The notes under the pieces were generated by a model. It was not told the DNA's origin. It ran no database searches and saw only the letters and a list, made by a program, of their open reading frames with translations. Source: Rhodanobacter sp. DHB23 (GTDB lineage: Bacteria; Pseudomonadota; Gammaproteobacteria; Xanthomonadales; Rhodanobacteraceae). Taken from it: 64,000 nt of DNA. The translations under genes were made by a program, and so were the position numbers. Positions 26,980-35,990 of this stretch are shown piece after piece (position 1 is the first letter of the stretch; each line of letters opens with the position of its first letter). The stretch covers positions 62,001-126,000 of the forward strand of contig NZ_JACYXK010000028.1 of assembly GCF_014842975.1 (NCBI RefSeq), read 5' to 3'.

Positions 26980-28803
26980 ATGAACGTCGTCACCGCCTGG
27001 CTGCTGCGCAAGTACGAGCGCTGGAAGCAGGACACGCTGAGCCAGAGCGATTTCCGCCCCAGCGTCAGCATCCTCAAGCTCTCGCTGATGGCCGTCTTCG
27101 TGGGCATCGCCGCGGCCTTCGTCGCGTACGTGCTGTACCGGATGATCGGACTGGTCACCAATCTGGCGTTCCGCCAGGTGTTCTCCTTCGACTTCGTCGC
27201 GCCGGGTGCGCATGCCACCGTCTGGGCGATCCTGCTGGCGCCGCTGGTGGGCGGCCTGCTGGTGGGATTGATGGCGCGCTACGGCAGCGACCGCATCCGC
27301 GGGCACGGCATTCCCGAGGCGCTGGAGGCGATCCTGTTCCGCCGCAGCAAGATGATGGCGAAGGTGGCGATCCTGAAGCCGCTGTCGGCAGCGATCGCGA
27401 TCGGCACCGGCGGTCCGTTCGGCGCGGAAGGGCCGATCATCATGACTGGCGGCGCGGTGGGGTCGTTGTTCGGCCAGATGTTCTACCTCACCTCGATGGA
27501 GCGCCGCACCCTGCTGGTGGCCGGTGCCTGCGCGGGCATGGCGGCCACCTTCGGCACGCCGATCGCGGCGACCCTGCTGGCGGTGGAACTGCTGTTGTTC
27601 GAGCTGCGTCCGCGCAGCACGATTCCGGTGGCGATCGCCTGCTTCGTGGCCGATGCGCTGCGCATGTGGCTGCTCGGTCCGGGTGCGTTGTTCCCGCTCG
27701 CGGTGTCGTTCGAGATAAGCCTGCCGAGTTTTGGCCTGGCCGCGGTGTGTGGCTTCCTCGCCGGCCTGCTGGCCACGGCGCTCACCGCGCTGGTGTATCG
27801 CGCCGAGGATGCCTTCCACAAGTTGCCGGTGCACTGGATGTGGTGGCCGCTGATCGGTGCGGTAGCGGTCAGCATCGGCGGTGTGCTCGAACCGCAGGCG
27901 CTGGGCGTGGGCTACGAGGTGATCGACAGGCTGCTGACCGGCCAACTGGCGGGCATGGCGATCCTGGTCTTCATGCTGGTGAAGTCCGTGATGTGGGTGA
28001 TCTACCTGGGCTCGGGCACCTCGGGCGGCGTGCTGGCGCCGCTGCTGTCGCTGGGTGCGGGCCTGGGCGGGCTGGAGGCGATGGTGTTTCCCGGCCCGGA
28101 TCCGCTGTTGTGGCCGCTGCTCAGCATGGGCGCGATGCTGGCCGGCGTGATGCGCCTGCCGTTCACCTCGATCCTGTTCGCGCTGGAACTCACCCACAAC
28201 GCCAGTGCGCTGCCGGTGCTGCTGGTGTCCTGCACCACGGCCTACGGCGTGAGTGTGTTCCTGATGAAGCGCTCGATCCTCACCGAGAAGATCGCCCGGC
28301 GCGGCCTGGACATCTTCCGCGAGTACACGGTGGACCGGCTCGAGCACATCCCGGTGCGCGAGGTGATGACCACCGCGATGATCACCGTGCCCGGCGAGCT
28401 CAGCGTGCGCGAGCTGTCCGAGCGCTACTTCGGCCCCGACCAGCAATACCGCGCGTTCCCGGTGGTGGATGCCGACGGTGGCCTGCTCAACGTGGTCAAC
28501 CGGCAGGACGTGCAGCGCTGGCTGCGGGAGGATCCCGCGGGCAGCGCGCGGCTGGCCGACGTGGTGGGCAAGGAGCCGGTGGTCGCCTTGCCCGACGAGA
28601 GCTGCCAGAGCGTGGCCGTGCGCGCCGCGGTCGAGCGGCTGGACCGCATTCCGGTGGTCGGCCCGGACCGCCGCACCTTGCTCGGCATGGTCACCCGTTA
28701 CGACCTGCTCAAGCCGTACACGCACTACCACGATGAGGAAAAGGTGCGCGAGCGTTTCTTCCGCAACGGCAAGATCGCGGCGGATGGCGACAAGACGGAC
28801 TAG
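26980..28803 (+). CDS. ClC-family chloride channel/antiporter with CBS domains
   Basis: A 607-residue ClC protein: a transmembrane core (about 30-440) and two C-terminal CBS domains (about 455-585) that may bind adenine nucleotides. The selectivity filter reads GHGIPEA, GPFGAEGPIIM (with the gating Glu) and GSGTSGGVLAPLL. The first motif has His where Escherichia coli ClcA has Ser107, so anion preference may differ; this variant also occurs in other bacterial ClC-CBS proteins. It is inserted between aguB and aguA on the opposite strand. Channel versus exchanger activity cannot be decided from the sequence. Confidence 0.9.
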   Translation: MNVVTAWLLRKYERWKQDTLSQSDFRPSVSILKLSLMAVFVGIAAAFVAYVLYRMIGLVTNLAFRQVFSFDFVAPGAHATVWAILLAPLVGGLLVGLMARYGSDRIRGHGIPEALEAILFRRSKMMAKVAILKPLSAAIAIGTGGPFGAEGPIIMTGGAVGSLFGQMFYLTSMERRTLLVAGACAGMAATFGTPIAATLLAVELLLFELRPRSTIPVAIACFVADALRMWLLGPGALFPLAVSFEISLPSFGLAAVCGFLAGLLATALTALVYRAEDAFHKLPVHWMWWPLIGAVAVSIGGVLEPQALGVGYEVIDRLLTGQLAGMAILVFMLVKSVMWVIYLGSGTSGGVLAPLLSLGAGLGGLEAMVFPGPDPLLWPLLSMGAMLAGVMRLPFTSILFALELTHNASALPVLLVSCTTAYGVSVFLMKRSILTEKIARRGLDIFREYTVDRLEHIPVREVMTTAMITVPGELSVRELSERYFGPDQQYRAFPVVDADGGLLNVVNRQDVQRWLREDPAGSARLADVVGKEPVVALPDESCQSVAVRAAVERLDRIPVVGPDRRTLLGMVTRYDLLKPYTHYHDEEKVRERFFRNGKIAADGDKTD

Positions 28804-28837
28804 GACGGGGCGACGCTCATGTGGGCGTCGCCCCGTC
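28804..28837. terminator. GC-rich hairpin between convergent ClC gene and aguA
   Basis: A perfect 13-bp stem (28804-28816 and 28825-28837) occupies the whole gap between the two stop codons. It lacks a T run, so termination is possible but not certain. Confidence 0.5.
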
Positions 28838-28840
28838 GGG

Positions 28841-29875
28841 TCACACCAGCCCGGCGGGCAACTGCATGGTGATGCAGTGCAGGCTGCCGTTCTGCCAGAT
28901 CAGCGGGCGGCAGGGCACCTGCACCACTTCGCGACCCGGATGCGCGGCGGCGATGATGCGTGCGGCCTCGTCGTCGGCCGCGTCGCCATAGGCGGGCACC
29001 AGCACGGCGCCGTTGACGATCAGGTAGTTCGCATATGAGGCGGCGAGGCGGCGGCCTTCGTCGATGATGGGCTGCGCCCAGGGCAACGGGTGCAATTGGT
29101 ACGCTTGGCCATCGGCGGTGCGCAGCGCGGCGAGTTCGTCGCCCATGCGCGCGAGTTCTGCGTGGTGCTTGTCGCCTGCGTCGTCGCAGGCCTGGTAAAC
29201 GATGCGTTCGCCGGGCGCGAAGCGGGCGAGGGTGTCGATGTGCGCGTCGGTGTCGTCGCCTTCCAGGTAGCCATGGTCCAGCCACAGGATGCGGCTGGCG
29301 TGCAGGCTGTCCATCAGGATCGCGTCCATCGCCGCGCGGTTCTGCCCGGGATGGCGCTGGTTCAGGCACTTCCATGTGGTGAGCACGCTGCCGGCGCCAT
29401 CGCTCTCGATGCCGCCGCCTTCCAGCGCCCAGTCGATGCGGTGGTGCCCGGCCTTGCCGAACACGCCGGCGTCGACCAGGCCCGCGATCAGCGCGTCGTC
29501 CTGTTCGGCGCCGAACTTGCCGCCCCAGCCGGTGAAGCGGAAATCGGCGAGCTGGAAGCCGTCGTCGCCGGCTGTCAGGGTGATCGGGCCGGAGTCGCGC
29601 AGCCAGGTGTCGTCGTAGGGCAGCTCGATGAAGCGGATGCGGGCAAGCTCCACGCCGGCCGTGCGCAGCAGGGCCTCGGCATGGGCGCGCACGTCGGCGT
29701 CGGCGACCACCACGATCAGGCGCTGGAAGCGCGTCACTGCCGCGGCCAGCGCCACGTAGGTGGTTTCCACCTCGGCGAGGCGTTCGGCCCAGTCGGTGCC
29801 CGCGTGCGGCCAGGCGATCAGCACCGCGGCTTGCGGCTCCCATTCGGCGGGCAGGCGCCAGCGGGGTTCGGTCAT
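28841..29875 (-). CDS. aguA: Agmatine deiminase
   Basis: A 344-residue enzyme of the guanidino-group-modifying superfamily that converts agmatine to N-carbamoylputrescine and ammonia. Typical motifs are DTWLRDSGPITL, LEGGGIESDG and the C-terminal active-site Cys in NGSLHCITMQ. The protein is of standard length. With AguB it completes the agmatine route to putrescine. The start ATG precedes TEPRWRLPAEWEPQ; the upstream extension to 30070 reads as non-coding. It is convergent with the ClC gene. Confidence 0.94.
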   Translation of the reverse strand: MTEPRWRLPAEWEPQAAVLIAWPHAGTDWAERLAEVETTYVALAAAVTRFQRLIVVVADADVRAHAEALLRTAGVELARIRFIELPYDDTWLRDSGPITLTAGDDGFQLADFRFTGWGGKFGAEQDDALIAGLVDAGVFGKAGHHRIDWALEGGGIESDGAGSVLTTWKCLNQRHPGQNRAAMDAILMDSLHASRILWLDHGYLEGDDTDAHIDTLARFAPGERIVYQACDDAGDKHHAELARMGDELAALRTADGQAYQLHPLPWAQPIIDEGRRLAASYANYLIVNGAVLVPAYGDAADDEAARIIAAAHPGREVVQVPCRPLIWQNGSLHCITMQLPAGLV

Positions 29876-30023
29876 GACGGGATTCTCGTGCGTGTCGGAT
29901 GGCGCCAGTCGTGGCGCCCGGCCGCGCATTTTAATCGATACGCGCAACACAAGGCGGCAAGGCCGCCGTTTGCGCGCCCGATGGCGCCCGCAAGAGGTGG
30001 GCGCCGGCAAGAATGCGCGACAT

Positions 30024-30055
30024 GAAAAACGCGGCCCGCGTCGCCACGGGCCGCG
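30024..30055 (-). terminator. Rho-independent terminator for the minus-strand small exported protein
   Basis: Read on the minus strand, an 8-bp stem (GCGGCCCG arms, 30031-30038 and 30047-30054) is followed by a run of five T. It lies 16 bases after the stop of the gene at 30071-30418. Confidence 0.8.
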
Positions 30056-30070
30056 GCAGGAAAGCGGCAA

Positions 30071-30418
30071 TCAGTTCGCGGCGGTCGGGTTGGTGTTGTT
30101 GCCGGCCGGCGTGTTGAGCACGGAGTGGATCACGTGGCTGCCCTGGAAATACACGATGAAATCCGCGTACTCCCAGCGATTGATGACCGGATGCTTGCTG
30201 CTGTCGCCGCCGCGCGGCGCCAGCTTGCGCTGCGGCGCGCCGTAGCGCTGTTCGACCTGCGCCATGCTCATGCCGCGCGCCGGCAGGTTCATGCCCTTTT
30301 CCTGCTGCACGCGATGGATCAGCAGGTTGTCGGCATGGGCCATCTGCGGTGCGGCAAGGCCGCCGGAAGCGATGGCGATGACTGCCAGCAAGGGCAGGTT
30401 GTAGCGATGCTTGGACAT
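30071..30418 (-). CDS. Small exported protein of unknown function
   Basis: A 115-residue protein with a signal peptide (residues 1-29, hydrophobic core LPLLAVIAIASGGLAA, cleavage after AHA). The mature part contains RGMSMAQVEQRYGAP and a strand-rich end (NRWEYADFIVYFQGSHVIHSVL), a pattern like the small SmpA/OmlA-type fold in which a GMS/GMT-xxxV motif precedes beta strands. The C-terminal end NTPAGNNTNPTAAN looks disordered. It is divergent from the ABC-F gene. No function is assigned. Confidence 0.75.
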   Translation of the reverse strand: MSKHRYNLPLLAVIAIASGGLAAPQMAHADNLLIHRVQQEKGMNLPARGMSMAQVEQRYGAPQRKLAPRGGDSSKHPVINRWEYADFIVYFQGSHVIHSVLNTPAGNNTNPTAAN

Positions 30419-30550
30419 GATCCCCTCTCCGCGCGTGGCGTTGCCGCGCCGTTGTAGCAGAACTGCCGGCGACTATCCATGGTCCGTGGCGCCGGGTGTG
30501 ATCCCCATAGCCGTTATCATAGTCGGCCGAATCACCCATTGAAGTGCCCG

Positions 30551-32496
<1,946 letters not shown>

Positions 32497-32497
<1 letters not shown>

Positions 32498-33411
32498 TGG
32501 GCGTGCAAGCGACACAGCTGTGGCTGCCGGCGCTGGCTCGCTTCGATCGCACGCCCCCGCTGCACCGCCTGTTGTCGCAGGCCGATCGCCTGGCCGACGA
32601 TCCGCGCAGCCGGCTGGCCCGCCTCGCCGATGCCTTCCATGCCGATGCGGCGACATTGCCGGTGGCCGCGCTGATCCGCGAACAGCTGGCCGGCGATGCG
32701 GGCGAAGTCATCTGGCTCAACGCCGATCCCGCCTGGGTGCAGCCGGACATGACCGGCGTGCGCCTGCTTGCCTGCGGTTCGATGCCACTGGAAATGGACG
32801 AGGCGCAAGCCTTCGCGCAGGTGCTGCAGCCGGCGTTCACCGAACTTGGCCTGCAACTGGAAATCAGCGTGCCGGGTTGCTGGCAATTGCGCCTCGCGCC
32901 TGACGTGCATCTACCCGATTTCGCCACGCCCGAACAGGCGCTGGGTGAGGACCTGTATCAGCATCTGCCGCAGGGCGCGGAAGGTCGACCCTGGCGCGTG
33001 CTGCTCAATGAGGTGCAGGTGCTTTTGCACCAGCATCCCCTGAATGCCGCGCGCCAGTCGCGTGGCCTGCCGCCGATCAACAGCGTGTGGCTGTGGGGGG
33101 CAGGGCGGTTGCCTGCATCACTGCAAAGCGGATTTGCGGGCGTGGTCGGCAGCGACGTTTTGCTGCTTGCGCTGGCATCGCGTGCGGGCATTTCATCGCA
33201 GGCCCGGACACCAGAAACCGTGGCGGCGGCGCAAGCCGGCTGGCTGGTCGATCTGCAGGACTTGCCTGCAACCGAATTTGGCGACGCGTGGTGGTCGGCG
33301 GTCCAGACGTTGGCGCAACGGCAGCCCTTGCACATCGCGTTCGCCAGCGGCGAGCGCTGGTCGTGGCGGCCGCTGCATCGTTGGCGCTTCTGGCGCAGGG
33401 CGCCGCGTTGA
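32497..33411 (+). CDS. Conserved protein upstream of recJ
   Basis: A 304-residue protein. Homologues upstream of recJ in xanthomonads have, as I recall, sometimes been labelled cofactor-independent phosphoglycerate mutase, but none of the metal-binding motifs of that enzyme are recognisable here. Visible features are a predicted soluble alpha/beta protein with repeated Leu/Gln-rich stretches, PPINSVWLWGAGRLP near residue 195, and no signal peptide or membrane helix. It overlaps the ABC-F stop by one base (TGATG) and sits directly before recJ, so co-expression with recJ is likely. Function is unknown. Confidence 0.7.
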
Positions 33412-33416
33412 ACGCG

Positions 33417-35180
33417 ATGGAGTTGCGGCGGCGCGAGTTGCAGGGTGAGCCATCTGGCTGGAACGCGTCCGTGCATCCGGTACTGCAACGCATCTACGCC
33501 GCGCGCGGCGTGCTGCATCCGGACGGCGTGGCGCATCGACTGCAGCGCCTGTTGCCGCCGCAGTCGCTGGGCGGCCTGGACGCTGCCACCGATCTGCTGG
33601 CCGAAGCGATCCGTGGCGATTGGTCCATCCTGATCGCCGGCGATTACGACTGCGATGGCGCCACCGGCACGGCCATGGCGGTGCGCGGCCTGCGCATGCT
33701 GGGCGCGAAGCGCGTGGGCTACGCCGTGCCCAACCGCTTCGTGCATGGCTACGGACTTACGCCCGCGCTGGTCGATTCGCTGCAGCCACGCCCGCAACTG
33801 ATCGTCACCGTGGACAACGGCGTGGCCAGCGTGGCCGGCGTGGCCCGGGCGCGCGAGCTCGGCATGCGGGTGATCGTCACCGACCACCACTTGCCCGGCG
33901 AACAGTTGCCGGATTGCGATGCGATGGTGAACCCGAACCTCGCCGGCGACGGGTTCCCGAGCAAGGCGCTTGCAGGCGTGGGTGTGATGTTCTACCTGCT
34001 GCTCGCGCTGCGCGCGAGGCTGCGAGAGAGCGGATGGTTTGCTCATCTTGGAGAGTGCGCGCAGGGACGCGCGCTTTTTGATTCCCGCGATCAGGATGAT
34101 CGCAAAAGCAAAGAACCCGATCTCTCCACCTTGCTTGACCTGGTGGCACTGGGCACCGTGGCCGACCTGGTGCCTTTGGACTTCAACAACCGCGTGCTGG
34201 TGGAAGCGGGCCTGCGGCGCATCCGCAGCGGCCGCGCTTGCGCCGGCATCGCCGCGCTGGTCGAATGCGGCAAGCGCAGCACGGCCGCCCTGTGCGCCAG
34301 CGATCTCGGTTTTGCCGTGGGGCCGCGGCTCAACGCGGCCGGCCGGCTGGAAGACATGCAACTTGGCGTGGAGTGCCTGCTCACCGATGACGCGGCGCAG
34401 GCACGCCGTTACGCCGGCGAGCTCGATGCGATCAACCGCGAGCGCCGCGACCTGCAGGCCTCGATGGTGGCCGAGGCGGAAGCGATGACCGCCGGCCTGC
34501 GCGACATCGACGCGGTGGGCGTGGCGCTGTACGAACCGTCGTGGCATGCGGGCGTGGTGGGGCTGGTGGCTTCCAAATTGAAGGAGCGCCTGCATCGCCC
34601 GGTGATTTCCTTCGCCCCGGCCAGCGAAGACGATGTGGAACACCTCCGTGGTTCCGGCCGTTCGATCCCGGGCTTCCATCTGCGCGATGCGCTGGCGATG
34701 ATCGATGCGCGCCAGCCCGGCCTGATCGAACGCTTCGGCGGCCATGCGATGGCGGCGGGACTGAGCCTGCGCGCCGTCGATTTCCCGCGCTTCGCCGCGG
34801 CCTTCGATGCCGCCGCGCGCGAATTGATCGCGCCGGAGCGCCTGCAGGCCGCGCTCTACACCGATGGCGAACTCCCTGCCGGCAGCCTGTCGCTGGAACT
34901 GGCGTCGCAACTGCGCAACGCCGGTCCGTGGGGGCAGGCTTTCCCCGAGCCGCTGTTCGACAACCTGTTCGAATGCGCCAGTTGGAAGCCGATGGGCGAG
35001 GGCCACTGGCGACTCGGCCTGCGTGATCCGCGCGACGGCAGCGTGCACGACGCGGTGATGTTCAACGTTGGCACCGCCGCACCACCGCAGCGCCTGCGCG
35101 CGGTCTACGAGCTGGTCATCAACGACTGGCAGGGGCGCGAGTCGCCGCGCCTGTTGCTGCGCCACGTCGAACCCATGTGA
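33417..35180 (+). CDS. recJ: Single-stranded-DNA-specific exonuclease RecJ with in-frame repeat insertion
   Basis: A 587-residue 5'-3' exonuclease acting in recombination and mismatch repair. DHH-family motifs are DYDCDGATGTA, TVDNGVAS, VTDHHLPGE and LVALGTVADLVPLD, and the DHHA1 motif is GGHAMAAG. Residues about 210-232 (HLGECAQGRALF, then SRDQDDRKSK) are encoded by a palindromic repeat unit at 34046-34106 and have no counterpart in the RecJ sequences I know; the frame is kept and the protein stays complete. A TTG at 33408 overlapping the previous stop is an alternative start to the ATG at 33417. The insertion lies between conserved motifs, so activity is probably retained. Confidence 0.93.
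   Translation: MELRRRELQGEPSGWNASVHPVLQRIYAARGVLHPDGVAHRLQRLLPPQSLGGLDAATDLLAEAIRGDWSILIAGDYDCDGATGTAMAVRGLRMLGAKRVGYAVPNRFVHGYGLTPALVDSLQPRPQLIVTVDNGVASVAGVARARELGMRVIVTDHHLPGEQLPDCDAMVNPNLAGDGFPSKALAGVGVMFYLLLALRARLRESGWFAHLGECAQGRALFDSRDQDDRKSKEPDLSTLLDLVALGTVADLVPLDFNNRVLVEAGLRRIRSGRACAGIAALVECGKRSTAALCASDLGFAVGPRLNAAGRLEDMQLGVECLLTDDAAQARRYAGELDAINRERRDLQASMVAEAEAMTAGLRDIDAVGVALYEPSWHAGVVGLVASKLKERLHRPVISFAPASEDDVEHLRGSGRSIPGFHLRDALAMIDARQPGLIERFGGHAMAAGLSLRAVDFPRFAAAFDAAARELIAPERLQAALYTDGELPAGSLSLELASQLRNAGPWGQAFPEPLFDNLFECASWKPMGEGHWRLGLRDPRDGSVHDAVMFNVGTAAPPQRLRAVYELVINDWQGRESPRLLLRHVEPM
34046..34106 (+). repeat. Two-hairpin palindromic repeat, locus E, inside recJ
   Basis: The unit keeps both hairpins: GCGCGC arms around AGGGAC (34057-34074) and GCGATC/GATCGC around AGGAT (34087-34103). 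It starts CTTGGAGAGTGC like the intergenic copies. It is read as recJ codons in the same orientation, without a stop. Confidence 0.88.
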
Positions 35181-35241
35181 ACTCGCACCGTGTTCACGGC
35201 CTGCGCGCCACACTGGTCGCCCGTCCGCCAGGGAGACCGCC

Positions 35242-35616
35242 ATGCTTGAACAGCTCGATGGATTGCCGCCCGGCACGCTGGGCTTCCGCGCACATGGCCG
35301 TGTGACCGCCGCCGATTACGAGCAGGTGCTGGTGCCGGACGTGGAGGCGGTGTTCGCGCTCAACCGCAAGCTGCGCATGCTGTTCGTGGTGGCGCCGGAC
35401 TTCACCGGTTTCGATGCCGGCGCGATGTGGGAAGACGTCATGCTCGGCTTCCGCCACATCAGCGGCTGGGACCGCGTGGCGCTGGTGACCGACGTGCCGT
35501 GGCTGCGCACGGCGACCAAGGCGACGCGCTTCCTGGTGCCGGCCGATTTCCGCCTGTTCGCGCTGGCCGAACTGGAGCAGGCGGCGGGCTGGATCGCCGA
35601 GCCCGCGGACGGATAA
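35242..35616 (+). CDS. SpoIIAA-like (STAS-fold) protein
   Basis: A 124-residue soluble protein resembling the SpoIIAA-like family of small proteins with a STAS-type fold. Recognisable segments are GFRAHGRVTAADYEQVLVPDVE, given here as start and middle of the first half, and the WEDVMLGFRHISGWDRVALVTD region with its conserved Trp pair; the C-terminus has FRLFALAELEQAAGWI. Members are found in many Proteobacteria without known function. A Shine-Dalgarno (GGGAGA) lies shortly before the ATG. It follows recJ by about 60 bases in the same direction. Confidence 0.75.
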   Translation: MLEQLDGLPPGTLGFRAHGRVTAADYEQVLVPDVEAVFALNRKLRMLFVVAPDFTGFDAGAMWEDVMLGFRHISGWDRVALVTDVPWLRTATKATRFLVPADFRLFALAELEQAAGWIAEPADG

Positions 35617-35668
35617 GCAGGATGGACAGGCAAATGGACGGCCGAATGCCTTCATGCCGAATCGTCAC

Positions 35669-35697
35669 TTGCGCAGGCGCCCGCATTCTGCTCTAGT
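35669..35697 (+). promoter_or_regulatory. Weak candidate promoter for the asnB leader
   Basis: TTGCGC (35669-35674) and TCTAGT (35692-35697) are spaced by 17 bases, with three and four matches to consensus. Transcription would begin near the leader ATG at 35704, which has no Shine-Dalgarno, so leaderless translation is possible. Low certainty. Confidence 0.3.
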
Positions 35698-35703
35698 CGG
35701 CAC

Positions 35704-35823
35704 ATGATCTTCACGACCGCCAACTTCCCGAACGCCACCGCGCCTGCCGCGCGGAGCTTCGTGGCGGCCGCCAACAATAATCGCGCGAACAATAACGCCA
35801 ACCGTTGGCGGGCCCGCGCGTAG
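35704..35823 (+). CDS. Asparagine-rich leader peptide of asnB (putative attenuator peptide)
   Basis: A 39-codon open frame runs from an ATG to a TAG. Nine of its residues are Asn, and seven fall within ten codons (residues 24-33, NNNRANNNAN), using both AAC and AAT although the genome is GC-rich. It ends 28 bases before an intrinsic terminator, and the next gene encodes asparagine synthetase. This is the organisation of amino-acid biosynthetic leader peptides such as those of his, thr or leu operons, in which ribosome stalling at scarce charged tRNA controls termination. No Shine-Dalgarno is evident. Translation is inferred. Confidence 0.7.
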   Translation: MIFTTANFPNATAPAARSFVAAANNNRANNNANRWRARA

Positions 35824-35877
35824 CTGAAAGCAACACAACAGACACGCGATCAAGGCCCGCCCAGTGCGGGCCTTTTT
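35767..35877 (+). promoter_or_regulatory. Putative transcription attenuator of asnB
   Basis: Four complementary segments can be traced. Segment 1, CGCCAAC (35769-35775), pairs with segment 2, GTTGGCG (35804-35810). Segment 2 extended, GGCGGGCC (35807-35814), pairs perfectly with segment 3, GGCCCGCC (35854-35861). Segment 3 with segment 4 forms the terminator. A ribosome stalled at Asn codons 24-26 would mask segment 1 and allow 2:3, the antiterminator. A ribosome reaching the stop at 35821 would mask segment 2 and allow 3:4. The pairing is seen; the mechanism is inferred by analogy. Confidence 0.65.
35852..35877 (+). terminator. Intrinsic terminator upstream of asnB
   Basis: A perfect 9-bp stem (35852-35860 and 35866-35874, loop CCAGT) runs into five T (35873-35877). 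No gene stop lies immediately upstream except that of the Asn-rich leader frame, which fits an attenuator. Confidence 0.88.
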
Positions 35878-35914
35878 CGTTTTGGGCGCATGGCCGAAAG
35901 GATCGTGCGGTTTT

Positions 35915-35972
35915 TTGAAAAGTGCAGACATGGCTGTCTGCTTCTTGATCTTCGTGATCAGGACGATCACAC
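35915..35972 (+). repeat. Two-hairpin palindromic repeat, locus F, between attenuator and asnB
   Basis: A diverged unit with both hairpins kept by paired changes: GCAGACA/TGTCTGC around TGGC (35924-35941) and GTGATC/GATCAC around AGGAC (35954-35970). It ends about 20 bases before the asnB ATG and would lie in the untranslated leader of asnB. Confidence 0.87.
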
Positions 35973-35990
35973 AAACCAAAGGCCACCACC

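Noticed and set aside
26866-28731. A 621-codon minus-strand open frame opposite the ClC gene
   Set aside because: His/Gln/Arg-rich antisense translation of a clear ClC-CBS gene; no family features. The same applies to long frames opposite the ABC-F, recJ and asnB genes.
35704-35823. Asn-rich leader frame as a chance ORF
   Set aside because: Considered because it lacks a Shine-Dalgarno, but the Asn cluster, the terminator right after it, the alternative pairings and asnB downstream together make chance unlikely.
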